NCBI GenBank assembly: GCA_902574525.1
Contig: CACGNQ010000001.1
Coordinates: forward strand, 62,001-126,000
DNA length: 64,000 nt
Origin: an uncultured Pelagibacteraceae bacterium
GTDB lineage: Bacteria; Pseudomonadota; Alphaproteobacteria; Pelagibacterales; Pelagibacteraceae
Direction of reading: 5' to 3'
This document shows positions 9,667 to 19,504 of this stretch, in pieces (position 1 is the first letter of the stretch; every line of letters begins with the position of its first letter). The position numbers were made by a program, and so were the translations under genes. The notes beneath the pieces are model-generated. The model searched no databases and was not told the origin of the DNA. It saw only the letters and a program-made list of their open reading frames with translations.

Positions 9667-10133
9667 TATTTTTTTAATGCAGGGAAAACTGGATTAGATT
9701 TTTGAAAAATTTTTTGATATTCTTGTTTTATACATCTATTAGAAATAAATTCCATATCAGAGCTTGCAGCAATTTCTTTTGCTTCATCACTATGAATTCC
9801 ATACTGCAACCATAATACCTTTGAACCTATTGCTTTAGCTTGATTAGCAATTTCCGGGGTTTCTTTTGATGGTCTAAATACATCTACGATATCAACTTTT
9901 TCTGGTATATTTTTTAAATCTGCTAAAACTTTTTCGTTATTAATAATTTCACCTTCTGCAAACGGATTAATTGGATACACTTTATAACCAAAGTCTTGCA
10001 TATATTTCATGACAACATTAGCTGGTTTTCTTTTTAAATTTTTTGGGTCCTCACCTTTTTTCTCTGAACTAATACCTATCATGGCAATAATTTTTGATTT
10101 TTCCAAAATACTCTTAATCTGTTCGTCACTCAT
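9666..10133 (-). CDS. CoA-binding protein (YccU-like)
   Basis: IAMIGISSEKKGEDPKNLKRKPANVVMKYMQDFGYKVYPINP; VDIVDVFRPSKETPEIANQA. Confidence 0.85.
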   Translation of the reverse strand: MSDEQIKSILEKSKIIAMIGISSEKKGEDPKNLKRKPANVVMKYMQDFGYKVYPINPFAEGEIINNEKVLADLKNIPEKVDIVDVFRPSKETPEIANQAKAIGSKVLWLQYGIHSDEAKEIAASSDMEFISNRCIKQEYQKIFQKSNPVFPALKK

Positions 10134-10906
10134 TATTTATGTTTCCATTTTGGTTTTCTTTTTTCTAAGAAAGCTTGAATACCTTCTTTGGCATCAATTG
10201 ACATCATGTTAAGTGTCATCATCTTGGCTGTAAAATTATAAGCCTTTCTTAAAGGCATCTCTAATTGTTTATAAAAGGCCTGTTTTCCAATTTTTATTGT
10301 TAAATTTGATTTTGATGAAATTGTTTTTGCAATTTTCATAACTTCTTTGTTTAGATTTTTTTTGGAAAAATGATCATTTATTAAACCAACTTCTTTCGCA
10401 TAGTTAGCTTTAATTGGCTCACCTGTAAGAAGCATTTTCATCATTCTTTTTCTTGTTATTTTTCTACTCACTGCAACCATAGGTGTGCTACAGAACAATC
10501 CAATGTTAACACCTGGTGTTGCAAATATTGCATCGTTAGTACTATAAGCTAAGTCACAACTTGCAACTAATTGACATCCAGCCGCATAAGCCGCGCCATG
10601 AACTTTAGCAATTACTGGCTTACGGCCCTCGACAATTTGGATCATTAATTTTGAACAAAGATTAAATAATTTTAAATACCTAGATCTTTTCTTAAGTCCT
10701 CTTACCTCTTTAAGGTTGTGTCCTGCGCTAAATCCTTTGCCAACTCCTTCTAAAATAATTACTCTTGTAGAATTATCCTTATCCATTTTTTGAAATGTTT
10801 TTATAAGCAGTGAAAGAGTAGCAAAACTTAATGAATTGTAAGTTTTCGGATCGTTAATCTTGATATTTTTAATACCATGCCCAAGATTTTTTACTGTGAC
10901 AGTCAT
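10133..10906 (-). CDS. Enoyl-CoA hydratase/isomerase family protein
   Basis: ILEGVGKGFSAGHNLKEV...KPVIAKVHGAAYAAGCQLVASCDLAYST. Confidence 0.88.
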   Translation of the reverse strand: MTVTVKNLGHGIKNIKINDPKTYNSLSFATLSLLIKTFQKMDKDNSTRVIILEGVGKGFSAGHNLKEVRGLKKRSRYLKLFNLCSKLMIQIVEGRKPVIAKVHGAAYAAGCQLVASCDLAYSTNDAIFATPGVNIGLFCSTPMVAVSRKITRKRMMKMLLTGEPIKANYAKEVGLINDHFSKKNLNKEVMKIAKTISSKSNLTIKIGKQAFYKQLEMPLRKAYNFTAKMMTLNMMSIDAKEGIQAFLEKRKPKWKHK

Positions 10907-10921
10907 GATATTTTTTTACAA

Positions 10922-11860
10922 TCATTTCCTTAATTTGTCTTCATATTTTTTTCTTAGCTTTTGAAGATTAACTAGATATTCATCTCTAATACTGGAAATC
11001 ATTGCCACAGACTTTCCTTTTGCTTGAGATTTTGTTCCACTGATTACCCTGTCAGATAATTTTTTTGAAAGTTTTGGAGCTTTCAATTTAGTCCAGGGTA
11101 ATTTTAATGCTGGTCCAAATTGTTTTAACATATGCTTCATCCCAAGTTTACCACCAGCCAAATGAAAAGTTAAAAAAGTTCCCATCAAAGACCATCTTAA
11201 ACCTGGACCATCCTCAATGGCTCTATCTAAATCTTTTGTAGTCGCATATCCTTCATTAATTATATGCAAACCTTCTCTCCAAAGAGCTTCTTGTAATCTG
11301 TCTGCTAAATATCCAGGTAATTCTTTTTTAACAATAATTGGATTCATGGAAATAGATTTATAAAATTTGCTAGCCTTGTTTAAAAATTTTGTTTTAGTTT
11401 TTTTACCGGCAACCACTTCAACTCCAGGGCATAAATAAACTGGATTAAACGGGTGTCCAATCATAGTTCTTGCTGGATTTCTACATTTTGAATAAATTTT
11501 TGTAGGAAGCAGACCAGATGAACTTGATGAAATAATTGCATTATTTTTTGCATACTTTCCAATAAGCTTCATTAACTTAGTTTTAATTTTGTAATTTTCT
11601 ATAGCATTTTCTTGAATAAAATCTGCATCTTTAAGTGCTGCTTCTAAAGAGGCTACATACTTAAAATTTTTAAGATTAATTTTTTTTTTTTTAAATAGTT
11701 TTTTTACAAATGGCGACGCTCTTCTTATCTCTTGAATAATTTTTTTTTTTAATTTGGGATCTCTGTCATACGCTGTGACTTTAAAATTATGAGCTAAACA
11801 TCTAATAATCCAACCAGTACCTATAACTCCAGTACCAATTACTGCAATTTTTTTTATCAT
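10922..11860 (-). CDS. 3-hydroxyacyl-CoA dehydrogenase family; L-carnitine dehydrogenase-like
   Basis: KIAVIGTGVIGTGWIIRCLA; GHPFNPVYLCPGVEVVAG; EALWREGLHIINEGYATTKDLDRAIEDGPGLRWSLMGTF. Confidence 0.8.
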   Translation of the reverse strand: MIKKIAVIGTGVIGTGWIIRCLAHNFKVTAYDRDPKLKKKIIQEIRRASPFVKKLFKKKKINLKNFKYVASLEAALKDADFIQENAIENYKIKTKLMKLIGKYAKNNAIISSSSSGLLPTKIYSKCRNPARTMIGHPFNPVYLCPGVEVVAGKKTKTKFLNKASKFYKSISMNPIIVKKELPGYLADRLQEALWREGLHIINEGYATTKDLDRAIEDGPGLRWSLMGTFLTFHLAGGKLGMKHMLKQFGPALKLPWTKLKAPKLSKKLSDRVISGTKSQAKGKSVAMISSIRDEYLVNLQKLRKKYEDKLRK

Positions 11861-12712
11861 TTAATCTGTTAAACCATCAGATCTAGCAACATTTCTTTCT
11901 AAATGTATAGGTAGAACTTTTCCATAAATTGCTTTTGAATGTTCAGGGGTGTTTACTCTCCAAGGATCAAGAACATAAGCAGGAATACACATGTATCTTG
12001 ATTTATTTCCTTCTACTTTAGTTACTCTATGTAATGTAAATCTACCTTTAAATATTTGTAAATCCCCTGGCTCTAATTTTAATTGTCTAACTCTTGATCT
12101 ATCTCCGTTTAAAACTTTTTTTACTTCATCAAAATTTTCATTACCAGGCTCTCTTATGTTTGGGCAGTATTCAAATATTCCACCTTTCTCAGGTTTTTGG
12201 ATCATTAAGCTTAATGTAAATTCACAACTATCAAAATGCCAAGGCAAAATTCCCTCTGGCTCCATAACATTATAAGCATGACATGCTAAAGGATCTGCCC
12301 ATCTATATATTGGTGAAACTCCTAAACATAAGGAAACAAATTTTAAAAGTTCCTCTGTTTCGTAAAGAAATTTCATTTCGGAACCTTTTAAAAAACAATC
12401 TGAATTCAAATATCCATTAAATCTGTTCATGAAGGTTCGTTTAGGATGATCTTTTGGTAACTCTGAATCATCTTTAGCATATAAATAAGGATTAATTTTT
12501 TCTTTAGACATATAAACTTCATCAAGCTGTTTTTCTAATTCTGAATTCATTATTGCTAGTGAATTTGGCAAAATAAAATTTGGGATTGTCGAACAACTAT
12601 CTTCGTCTAATTCTTTTTTACATTTTTCAACTAATTTTTTTATTACTGGTGAATTTAAATCGTGAATTGGATATTTTTCTAAATCAACAATTGATTTAAG
12701 TCGTTCATTCAC
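11861..12712 (-). CDS. 2OG-Fe(II) oxygenase family protein
   Basis: ILPWHFDSCEFTLSLMIQKPEKGGIFEY (HxD) ... LEPGDLQIFKGRFTLHRVTKV (distal His) ... SRY. Confidence 0.75.
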   Translation of the reverse strand: MNERLKSIVDLEKYPIHDLNSPVIKKLVEKCKKELDEDSCSTIPNFILPNSLAIMNSELEKQLDEVYMSKEKINPYLYAKDDSELPKDHPKRTFMNRFNGYLNSDCFLKGSEMKFLYETEELLKFVSLCLGVSPIYRWADPLACHAYNVMEPEGILPWHFDSCEFTLSLMIQKPEKGGIFEYCPNIREPGNENFDEVKKVLNGDRSRVRQLKLEPGDLQIFKGRFTLHRVTKVEGNKSRYMCIPAYVLDPWRVNTPEHSKAIYGKVLPIHLERNVARSDGLTD

Positions 12713-13083
12713 TTTAAATCTCCATCCTCTCGCATTTTAGCTCTTATTTTAGTTGCTGATATCTTTTGAATTTCCTCAGGTAAAACCACTTCTTCTATTT
12801 TATACCCTACACCTCTGCCGTAACAGATATTCGTTATATTTGGCACTAATATTACTTTAAATCGTCCCTCAAATTCGGGATTTAATCTTTCTTCTATTTT
12901 TTTTTTAACTGTTTCAAAATCAAAAGGATTATCATCTACTCCTTGCACATCTCTAATTTGAATGCAGACTTGACCAGTTTTTTTAATTATTTCTTTAAAT
13001 AAAGCATAGTGACCATCATGAAATGGTTGCCATCTTCCTAGCATTTGTGCAGTTGGTTTTTTGTTATCCCACTTGTAGCTCAT
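12709..13083 (-). CDS. HxGH nucleotidylyltransferase (cytidylyl/adenylyltransferase-like)
   Basis: LGRWQPFHDGHYALFKE and KISATKIR motifs. Confidence 0.85.
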   Translation of the reverse strand: MSYKWDNKKPTAQMLGRWQPFHDGHYALFKEIIKKTGQVCIQIRDVQGVDDNPFDFETVKKKIEERLNPEFEGRFKVILVPNITNICYGRGVGYKIEEVVLPEEIQKISATKIRAKMREDGDLK

Positions 13084-13123
13084 AGATAATCCTATCTGAT
13101 CAGTTTAATCTTAAATAATTAAA

Positions 13124-15364
13124 TTAAAAGACTTTATTTAGTTCAATATAAGCGTCTCTAGTGTCACCTAAATTTGTTAAATCATCGTTAAGGTTAAAGA
13201 TTAAATCAAATCCTTTGATATCTTTTTTAATTTCGAGTTTTGACATTAGGTTTTCTGAACCATTTAATGTGAAAGCATATTCGGTATCTTTTCTTGGTAA
13301 ATAACCTAATGCAACATATATATTATCATTATGACCATTATCTAAGGCTTGGTTTCTTTCGTATATAATAAAAACACTATAACCCTCAGGTAAAATAATA
13401 TCTAAACCAATTTCACCATTTAAATTATGTGTTGCCCCTGTGCTTAAGCTGGTATTTAATAAACTTCCTCCAGAATTGTATTTGTAGTTCAAATCTGATG
13501 ATTGGTATAAATCAGCTAAATATTCTAATTTTCCGTGTCTTTTAAATTTAATTTCTTCATTTGATAAGTCTTCATAAAATGCAATTGCTCCTCTTAAATT
13601 TCTCGTTCTTACATGCTGATCTTCAAATGTGATACCTAGATTACCTGTCTCTGAATATTTATTAAGTATTGTATGTCCAAAATCAATTTGTGCAGAGGGT
13701 ATTAGGGTTAAATTATTTTTTTTGACTTCGTCTTTAATTTTGTGGGTAAAATAAATTTGTTGACCTGTTCGATTTGCTGTGTGGTTGTTATCATCGACAA
13801 CTGTTAATATATTAGACCTAATCTTGCCAATACCTATTATGGTATCCACATGTTTAGTATCGTCTTTGATTGGTGAAGTGCTATAATATGTAATGTTATA
13901 AGTATTAGCATCTAAATTACTACCATTACTTCCTACATCGACATCTTCATTTCCAAATCTAAAAGCTACCCCCTTAATTCCAGAGTTTTCAGTAAATTTG
14001 TCTAACCCTAAAGTAAAAGAATTTGTTTTAATATCTTTTGCGGAAGAAATACTTGTGTCGCCAACTTTACCCAATAAAACACTTCCTTCACTCCAATAAA
14101 AAAAATTACTTAGGGAATTATTATTTGTTTCATATGCTGATATTTTCTTAATTGATGAAATAGGTAAAGATTTTACTGATGAAAGAATATCATTAGAAAA
14201 ATTGAATTTAACATTTTGATTTGATAAATTTTGTTTTTCTTTGTTTCTTCTAATCCATTTAAGTCTATTCAATGCTGAATTGGTTGATTGATTAATTGTT
14301 CTTTTTGCTAATTCAATTTGAGCTTCAGCAATACCTAATCGATCAGAATTAGTTGTTATACTTACACATTTTCCTTCTACAACTGTAAAAGGACAACTAA
14401 CATCATATTCAAAAACTTTTTCATCCTGTCTGTGCGCTGCAAACATTTTAAGGCCATCTTTACTAAATGAAACATTTATTAAATCATCTAAATCAGAGTC
14501 CATCTCTTCCAAGCCAATTTGTCCATCAAGAGTAAATGATGATAAATCATATGCTGTATCAAGAGTGTATTGTTCAATTATTCCTTTATTGGGAGATACA
14601 CCAATAAAACTGACGAATAATCTTTTTCCATTATTTCCAAAAAAAATTCCAAAAGGATTTTCCTTTTGTAATACTATTGCACTTGGATCGATAGTAATCG
14701 TCGTCAAGTCGTATGGAGTTGCAAAGTTGTACTTTTTTACAGATTGATTACCATCTCTATCGTTCATTGTTAAAAACATTTTTGTTCCATCATTAGTAAT
14801 ATCTAGTCCTTGTAAATTATTTCTTCCACCTGTATTAACTCTGGGACCTGCAGTAGATCCATTTTGAAGTAGAGCTGTGTCTACATTTATTTCATTTATA
14901 TATACACATGTTGAAACATCGTAGGCAGATGTTAAATCCAATCTATTCACAAATGAGTTATGGGCCCCGTTTAAACCTCTTTGTGCAACAAATATCTTCA
15001 TTCCATCATCACTGAAGGAGAAACTTAACATTGCTTTAGTTTTGCTACTGGCCTCTCCATCTGTAACAGCACATCGCTCAGAAGCTCCAGCGTATGTTGC
15101 TGATGAGATGTCATATGGTACCGATAAAGTATATTCATTAATAACATCATCAGTATTGTTTCCGCTATTATTATGATAACTGGTAAACATCTTAGTACCA
15201 TCGTTATTAAAAACGACATCACCCATAAATGAAGATAAATCTTCTCCGTCTCCATCAGCAAAAACTTGTTTATCGATTTGCGTGACTGCAGCACTATAAG
15301 ATTTTGAAATTCCAAAGATGAAAATAAAAAAAATAACTATCAATTTTTGTGCAAACAAATTCAT
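13124..15364 (-). CDS. Secreted beta-propeller-like protein with C-terminal autotransporter-type beta-barrel
   Basis: Signal peptide; repeated (D/N)DG(T/M)KMF...EY(T/D)L..PYD blades; C-terminal half of alternating beta strands ending in IELNKVF (terminal Phe). Confidence 0.7.
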   Translation of the reverse strand: MNLFAQKLIVIFFIFIFGISKSYSAAVTQIDKQVFADGDGEDLSSFMGDVVFNNDGTKMFTSYHNNSGNNTDDVINEYTLSVPYDISSATYAGASERCAVTDGEASSKTKAMLSFSFSDDGMKIFVAQRGLNGAHNSFVNRLDLTSAYDVSTCVYINEINVDTALLQNGSTAGPRVNTGGRNNLQGLDITNDGTKMFLTMNDRDGNQSVKKYNFATPYDLTTITIDPSAIVLQKENPFGIFFGNNGKRLFVSFIGVSPNKGIIEQYTLDTAYDLSSFTLDGQIGLEEMDSDLDDLINVSFSKDGLKMFAAHRQDEKVFEYDVSCPFTVVEGKCVSITTNSDRLGIAEAQIELAKRTINQSTNSALNRLKWIRRNKEKQNLSNQNVKFNFSNDILSSVKSLPISSIKKISAYETNNNSLSNFFYWSEGSVLLGKVGDTSISSAKDIKTNSFTLGLDKFTENSGIKGVAFRFGNEDVDVGSNGSNLDANTYNITYYSTSPIKDDTKHVDTIIGIGKIRSNILTVVDDNNHTANRTGQQIYFTHKIKDEVKKNNLTLIPSAQIDFGHTILNKYSETGNLGITFEDQHVRTRNLRGAIAFYEDLSNEEIKFKRHGKLEYLADLYQSSDLNYKYNSGGSLLNTSLSTGATHNLNGEIGLDIILPEGYSVFIIYERNQALDNGHNDNIYVALGYLPRKDTEYAFTLNGSENLMSKLEIKKDIKGFDLIFNLNDDLTNLGDTRDAYIELNKVF

Positions 15365-15380
15365 ACGTAAACAATATAAA

Positions 15381-15791
15381 TTATTTTTTTAAATCTTTAA
15401 ATATTTTGGGTGCCCAATTTTTGGCATCTTGTGAAGTAACATGGAAGTCAAATTTATCAGGTTTTATAAACATTTTATTAGTATCATCGAATCTTCCCTC
15501 TTTTATTGTATCTACCCAAACTACATAATCTGCTGGAAATAAACTTCTTGCTTCTGGAGTTGGACAAATAAAATCAGCAACAACATAACTTCCTTCTGCT
15601 TTAAGTTTAAGAGCAAAATCTGCCATTCTCTTTGCTTGTCTTGTTCTACCCTCTTCTGAAAAGTCCCAATCATTTGCTGCTTTTCTTACTTCATCTGCAT
15701 TTAATCTTTTTGCATTTATCATTGGAGCAAGTTCATTTGCTAAAGTTGTTTTGCCCGCACCAGGTAATCCCATAACTAAAATAATTTTCAT
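15381..15791 (-). CDS. P-loop kinase, adenylylsulfate-kinase-like
   Basis: ILVMGLPGAGKTTLANELAPMINAKRLNADEVR Walker A; YVVADFICPTPEAR. Confidence 0.75.
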   Translation of the reverse strand: MKIILVMGLPGAGKTTLANELAPMINAKRLNADEVRKAANDWDFSEEGRTRQAKRMADFALKLKAEGSYVVADFICPTPEARSLFPADYVVWVDTIKEGRFDDTNKMFIKPDKFDFHVTSQDAKNWAPKIFKDLKK

Positions 15792-16414
15792 AATACTTTA
15801 TATAACCCTAGCCATGCACTTACATCCTTACTTGCAAGATAATTTGATTTAAAAAATTCAATTTCCTCAATTTTATTACTATTTTTTAATTCCTCTAACT
15901 TTTTTTTAAAACCTTGGTTTTCATAAATAGCTTCATTGATTGTAAAACAAATTAAACCATTTTCTTTTGTAATTCTAACAAATTCATCTAGCGCATGAGC
16001 TTTTACGTGTGCAAAAGTAAAAGTGCCAACACAGGTGACTATATCATAAGAATTATTACTTATGTTAGTCGGTTTATTTAAATCAGATTGTGTTAAGTTT
16101 TGGTAGAGTCCCTTTGGTACCTGATTTAATAATTCTCTTGAAATATCTGACCCATCAAAGTTTATAAAACCATATTTTTTAAGCTCAACTCCAACTAATC
16201 CGCTTCCACATCCAGCATCAAAAATTTTTATATTTTTATCTTTTTGATGTTTATTTATAACTTCTACTGTCTCTTTTGGGCCTGAATATTCCCAAGCTTC
16301 CATATCTTTATTGTATTTTTGTGACTTGGCCCATTCATCATAATACTTCATGACCTCATCAGTATTTTTCAAATCATGAAGAGGAGTTTTGTTACCAACG
16401 TCTTTTTGAGCCAT
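15788..16414 (-). CDS. Class I SAM-dependent methyltransferase
   Basis: IFDAGCGSGLVGVELKKYGFINFDGSDISRELL motif I; coupled to P-loop kinase gene. Confidence 0.82.
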   Translation of the reverse strand: MAQKDVGNKTPLHDLKNTDEVMKYYDEWAKSQKYNKDMEAWEYSGPKETVEVINKHQKDKNIKIFDAGCGSGLVGVELKKYGFINFDGSDISRELLNQVPKGLYQNLTQSDLNKPTNISNNSYDIVTCVGTFTFAHVKAHALDEFVRITKENGLICFTINEAIYENQGFKKKLEELKNSNKIEEIEFFKSNYLASKDVSAWLGLYKVL

Positions 16415-16416
16415 AA

Positions 16417-18456
16417 CTAAAAATCTTTACAAATTCTAAGCGAATCATATATCGCAGCATGAATGTTCCTGCTAGATATAGCATCACCTACCCTGAATAA
16501 AAAGAAGTCACCTTTTTTATTTTTGATAATTTCTTTATTCAATCCTTTGATTAACGATTTATAGTCAACCTGACCTAAATTTTTAGATTGATCTTTTAAT
16601 TCAAAATATAAATCATCTACTGGAGATGTGCCGTGTTCAACAATAACTTGGGAAGTTTCTTTTTCAAAAGTTAAATCTGAGTAATCTGAACTTATTTTTA
16701 CACCTAATCTATTACCTTTTCTAAATACACTTTTTACTCTACTGTTGAGAGATATTTTAACATTTTTTTCATAAAAATTTTTTCCATAAGGAACAAAATT
16801 CATTCCACCAATATCAGGAGAAAAAAATCTTTCTGGAGTTACAATTTCTAATTTAGAAGTTTCACTTGAAATCATCTCAGCAGCTTGTAATCCTGGATAA
16901 TTTCCTCCATCATCATAAAGTACTACATCATCTTCTATATTTACGTTGCCTGATAAAATATCCCATGTTGATACAACTAGATCTGATCCTTCATTTAAAA
17001 TATCAGTATTAGGTATTCCACCAGTCGCTATAATAACTATATCTGGTTTTTCTGATAATATTTCTTCCTTAGATGCAAATGAGTTGAAATTAAATTTAAC
17101 TTTATTTGCTTCGCAAATATTAATTCTCCAATCTATAATTCCAGCCATATCCTTTCTTCTTTTTGATCTAGTGATCAAATTTATTTGTCCGCCTGGTTTA
17201 TCTGATGCTTCAAAGACTGTCACTGAGTGTCCTTGCTCAGAGCAAACTCTTGCTGCTTCAAGACCTGCTGGACCTGCTCCGACAATTGTTATTTTTTTTA
17301 AACCACTCACTTTTTTTTTAAGCAAATGTGGCATGGACATTTCTCTACCAGTTGCTGGATTGTGGATACACAGAGTATCTTTCCCTTCATAAATTCTATC
17401 TAAACAATAAGTAGCCCCTACACATGGTCTTATCTTTTCCTCTTCTTTGTTAATTAATTTTTTTATTATATAGGGATCTGCTATATGTGCTCTTGTCATT
17501 CCAACCATATCTAGTTTGCCACTTTCTATTGCGTATCTTGCAGTTGAAATGTCGTTTATTTTTGAAGCGTGAAATATTGGAATATTAACCATCTTCTTTA
17601 CTTCTCCAGCAAAATCTAAATGAGGTGCGGTGGGCATTCCTTGAATTGGTATCACTTTTGTTAAGGCTGGATCAGTATCAATATGTCCTTTAATAATATT
17701 TAAAAAATCTATTTTACCAGTGGAATTTATTTTTTTTACAATTTCAAAACCTTCCTTTTTAGATAAGCCAATTTTCCAATCTTCATCAGCAACCATTCTC
17801 ATTCCAACTATAAAATCTGATCCAACTCGTGAACGTACTGAATCTATTACCTTCATAGAAAAAGCAATTCTATTATCTATGTTGCCCCCAAATTCATCTT
17901 TTCTTTTATTAGTTGCTGGTGACCAAAAAGAATCTAGTAGATGACCATAAGCCTCTATTTCAACCCCATCTAATCCAGCTTCCTTCATTCGCTCAGCGGC
18001 CAATCCATAGTCATTAATAATTCTTTCAATATCCCAATCTTCTGCCTCTTTTGGAAAAGATCTGTGAGCTGGTTCTCTTAAAGGGGATGCTGAAAGCACA
18101 GGCAACCAATCTGAATGATTCCAGTTTGTTCTTCTGCCTAAGTGAGTAATTTGTATCATTACTTTTGTATCGTATTCATGGCACTCATTTGTTAATTTTT
18201 TTAGCCATGGGATGATTTCATCTTTGTATGCGTGAAGATTATTATAAGCTGGTGGTGAGTCCTCTGAAACAACTGCACTACCTGCGGTCATTGTTAAAGC
18301 TATTCCTCCTTTTGCTCTTTCAACATGATAAAATCTATATTTATCCTTAGGCAAACCGTCTTCTGCATAAGAAGGTTCATGCGCAGATAGCATTACTCTG
18401 TTTTTTAAATTTAAATTTCTTATTTTTAAAGGCTGCAAAAGTGGGTCATTCTTCAT
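16417..18456 (-). CDS. NADH:flavin oxidoreductase, dimethylglycine/N-methylproline demethylase (DgcA)-like
   Basis: OYE-type TIM barrel start (LLQPLKIRNLNLKNRVMLS), Cys cluster CVGATYCLDRIYEGKDTLCIHNPATGRE, then FAD/NAD domain ITIVGAGPAGLEAARVC; adjacent to BHMT. Confidence 0.78.
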   Translation of the reverse strand: MKNDPLLQPLKIRNLNLKNRVMLSAHEPSYAEDGLPKDKYRFYHVERAKGGIALTMTAGSAVVSEDSPPAYNNLHAYKDEIIPWLKKLTNECHEYDTKVMIQITHLGRRTNWNHSDWLPVLSASPLREPAHRSFPKEAEDWDIERIINDYGLAAERMKEAGLDGVEIEAYGHLLDSFWSPATNKRKDEFGGNIDNRIAFSMKVIDSVRSRVGSDFIVGMRMVADEDWKIGLSKKEGFEIVKKINSTGKIDFLNIIKGHIDTDPALTKVIPIQGMPTAPHLDFAGEVKKMVNIPIFHASKINDISTARYAIESGKLDMVGMTRAHIADPYIIKKLINKEEEKIRPCVGATYCLDRIYEGKDTLCIHNPATGREMSMPHLLKKKVSGLKKITIVGAGPAGLEAARVCSEQGHSVTVFEASDKPGGQINLITRSKRRKDMAGIIDWRINICEANKVKFNFNSFASKEEILSEKPDIVIIATGGIPNTDILNEGSDLVVSTWDILSGNVNIEDDVVLYDDGGNYPGLQAAEMISSETSKLEIVTPERFFSPDIGGMNFVPYGKNFYEKNVKISLNSRVKSVFRKGNRLGVKISSDYSDLTFEKETSQVIVEHGTSPVDDLYFELKDQSKNLGQVDYKSLIKGLNKEIIKNKKGDFFLFRVGDAISSRNIHAAIYDSLRICKDF

Positions 18457-18463
18457 AAAAAAA

Positions 18464-19504
18464 TTAATATTTAATTTCTTTATTAACTTTTTTTAAAGAT
18501 TTATCTGTGCCATGGTGAAAGTGTTTTGTCATATCTGGTGAGTACTTACTTGAGATTGGTTTTTTACCAACTGCTAAAGCCATTTCTCTTACATGATGAG
18601 GTTCGGCTCCACAGCAAATCCCAATAAAATTTATATTTTGTTGCACGCAATCTTTTGCAAATTCAGCCATTTCAAATCTATTACAATATAAATTATCTAG
18701 CGCTATTGGGAATGCGTTATCACCTGGTATGCAATCGCACTGATTATCTTTTATATTTAAAAAAGTTGGATCCTTTTCTGTAGTTCTATATGGAACAGGT
18801 AACCCCGCTACATGGCATGAAACATTCTTTCTTATATCCTTTAAATGTTTCATCGTCATGTCTGGACCTCTATAACAATTTAAACCAACCACATCTGCAC
18901 CAAGATCTTCTATTATTTTGCAAGCGTCCACCACAGAGTATCCGTCTCTAGTTTTTTCACCTCTTGGAATTGCATAATTAGCTACAGCAATTAAACCCTC
19001 ATCCTTAATTGCTTTTAAAGCTATTTTCATTTCCTCGACCCAACTTATAGTTTCTGCTACTATAAAATCCACTCCCGCTTCTTTGGCCCATTTTACTTGT
19101 TCCTCATACATGTTTTGACACTCTATAAATGAATTTTTATCATTAGGATCAAAAATATTGGTATTGGCGACATCACCACAGACCATAAGATCTAAATCTT
19201 TAAAACTATCCTTTGCATCATTAGCAATTTTCAAAGCATTTTTTTGGAGTGGTTCTAATAAATCTTCTTTTCCTATAATTCTTAATTTTTCTCTATGACC
19301 ATAATAAGTAAATGCTTGAACAACGTCTGAACCTGCTCTTATAAATTCTTTGTGAAGTTGACTAACTACTTCAGGGTGTTCTAGGACAACTTCGGGTACA
19401 AATGCTCCAGCAGATAAATAACCTCTTCTTTCCATTGCAAAGAGGTAACCTTCGGCACAAATTATTGGGCCTTCATTTAATCTAGTGAGTAAATCTTTTT
19501 TCAT
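18464..19504 (-). CDS. bhmt: Betaine-homocysteine S-methyltransferase family protein
   Basis: Zn-binding pattern VVGLNCYRGPD ... FIGICCGAEPHHVREMA; adjacent betaine transporter and DgcA-like gene. Confidence 0.82.
   Translation of the reverse strand: MKKDLLTRLNEGPIICAEGYLFAMERRGYLSAGAFVPEVVLEHPEVVSQLHKEFIRAGSDVVQAFTYYGHREKLRIIGKEDLLEPLQKNALKIANDAKDSFKDLDLMVCGDVANTNIFDPNDKNSFIECQNMYEEQVKWAKEAGVDFIVAETISWVEEMKIALKAIKDEGLIAVANYAIPRGEKTRDGYSVVDACKIIEDLGADVVGLNCYRGPDMTMKHLKDIRKNVSCHVAGLPVPYRTTEKDPTFLNIKDNQCDCIPGDNAFPIALDNLYCNRFEMAEFAKDCVQQNINFIGICCGAEPHHVREMALAVGKKPISSKYSPDMTKHFHHGTDKSLKKVNKEIKY

Noticed and set aside
16946-17392. 148-aa plus-strand ORF opposite the DgcA-like gene
   Set aside because: Antisense to conserved FAD-domain codons; composition is that of a complement-strand artefact.
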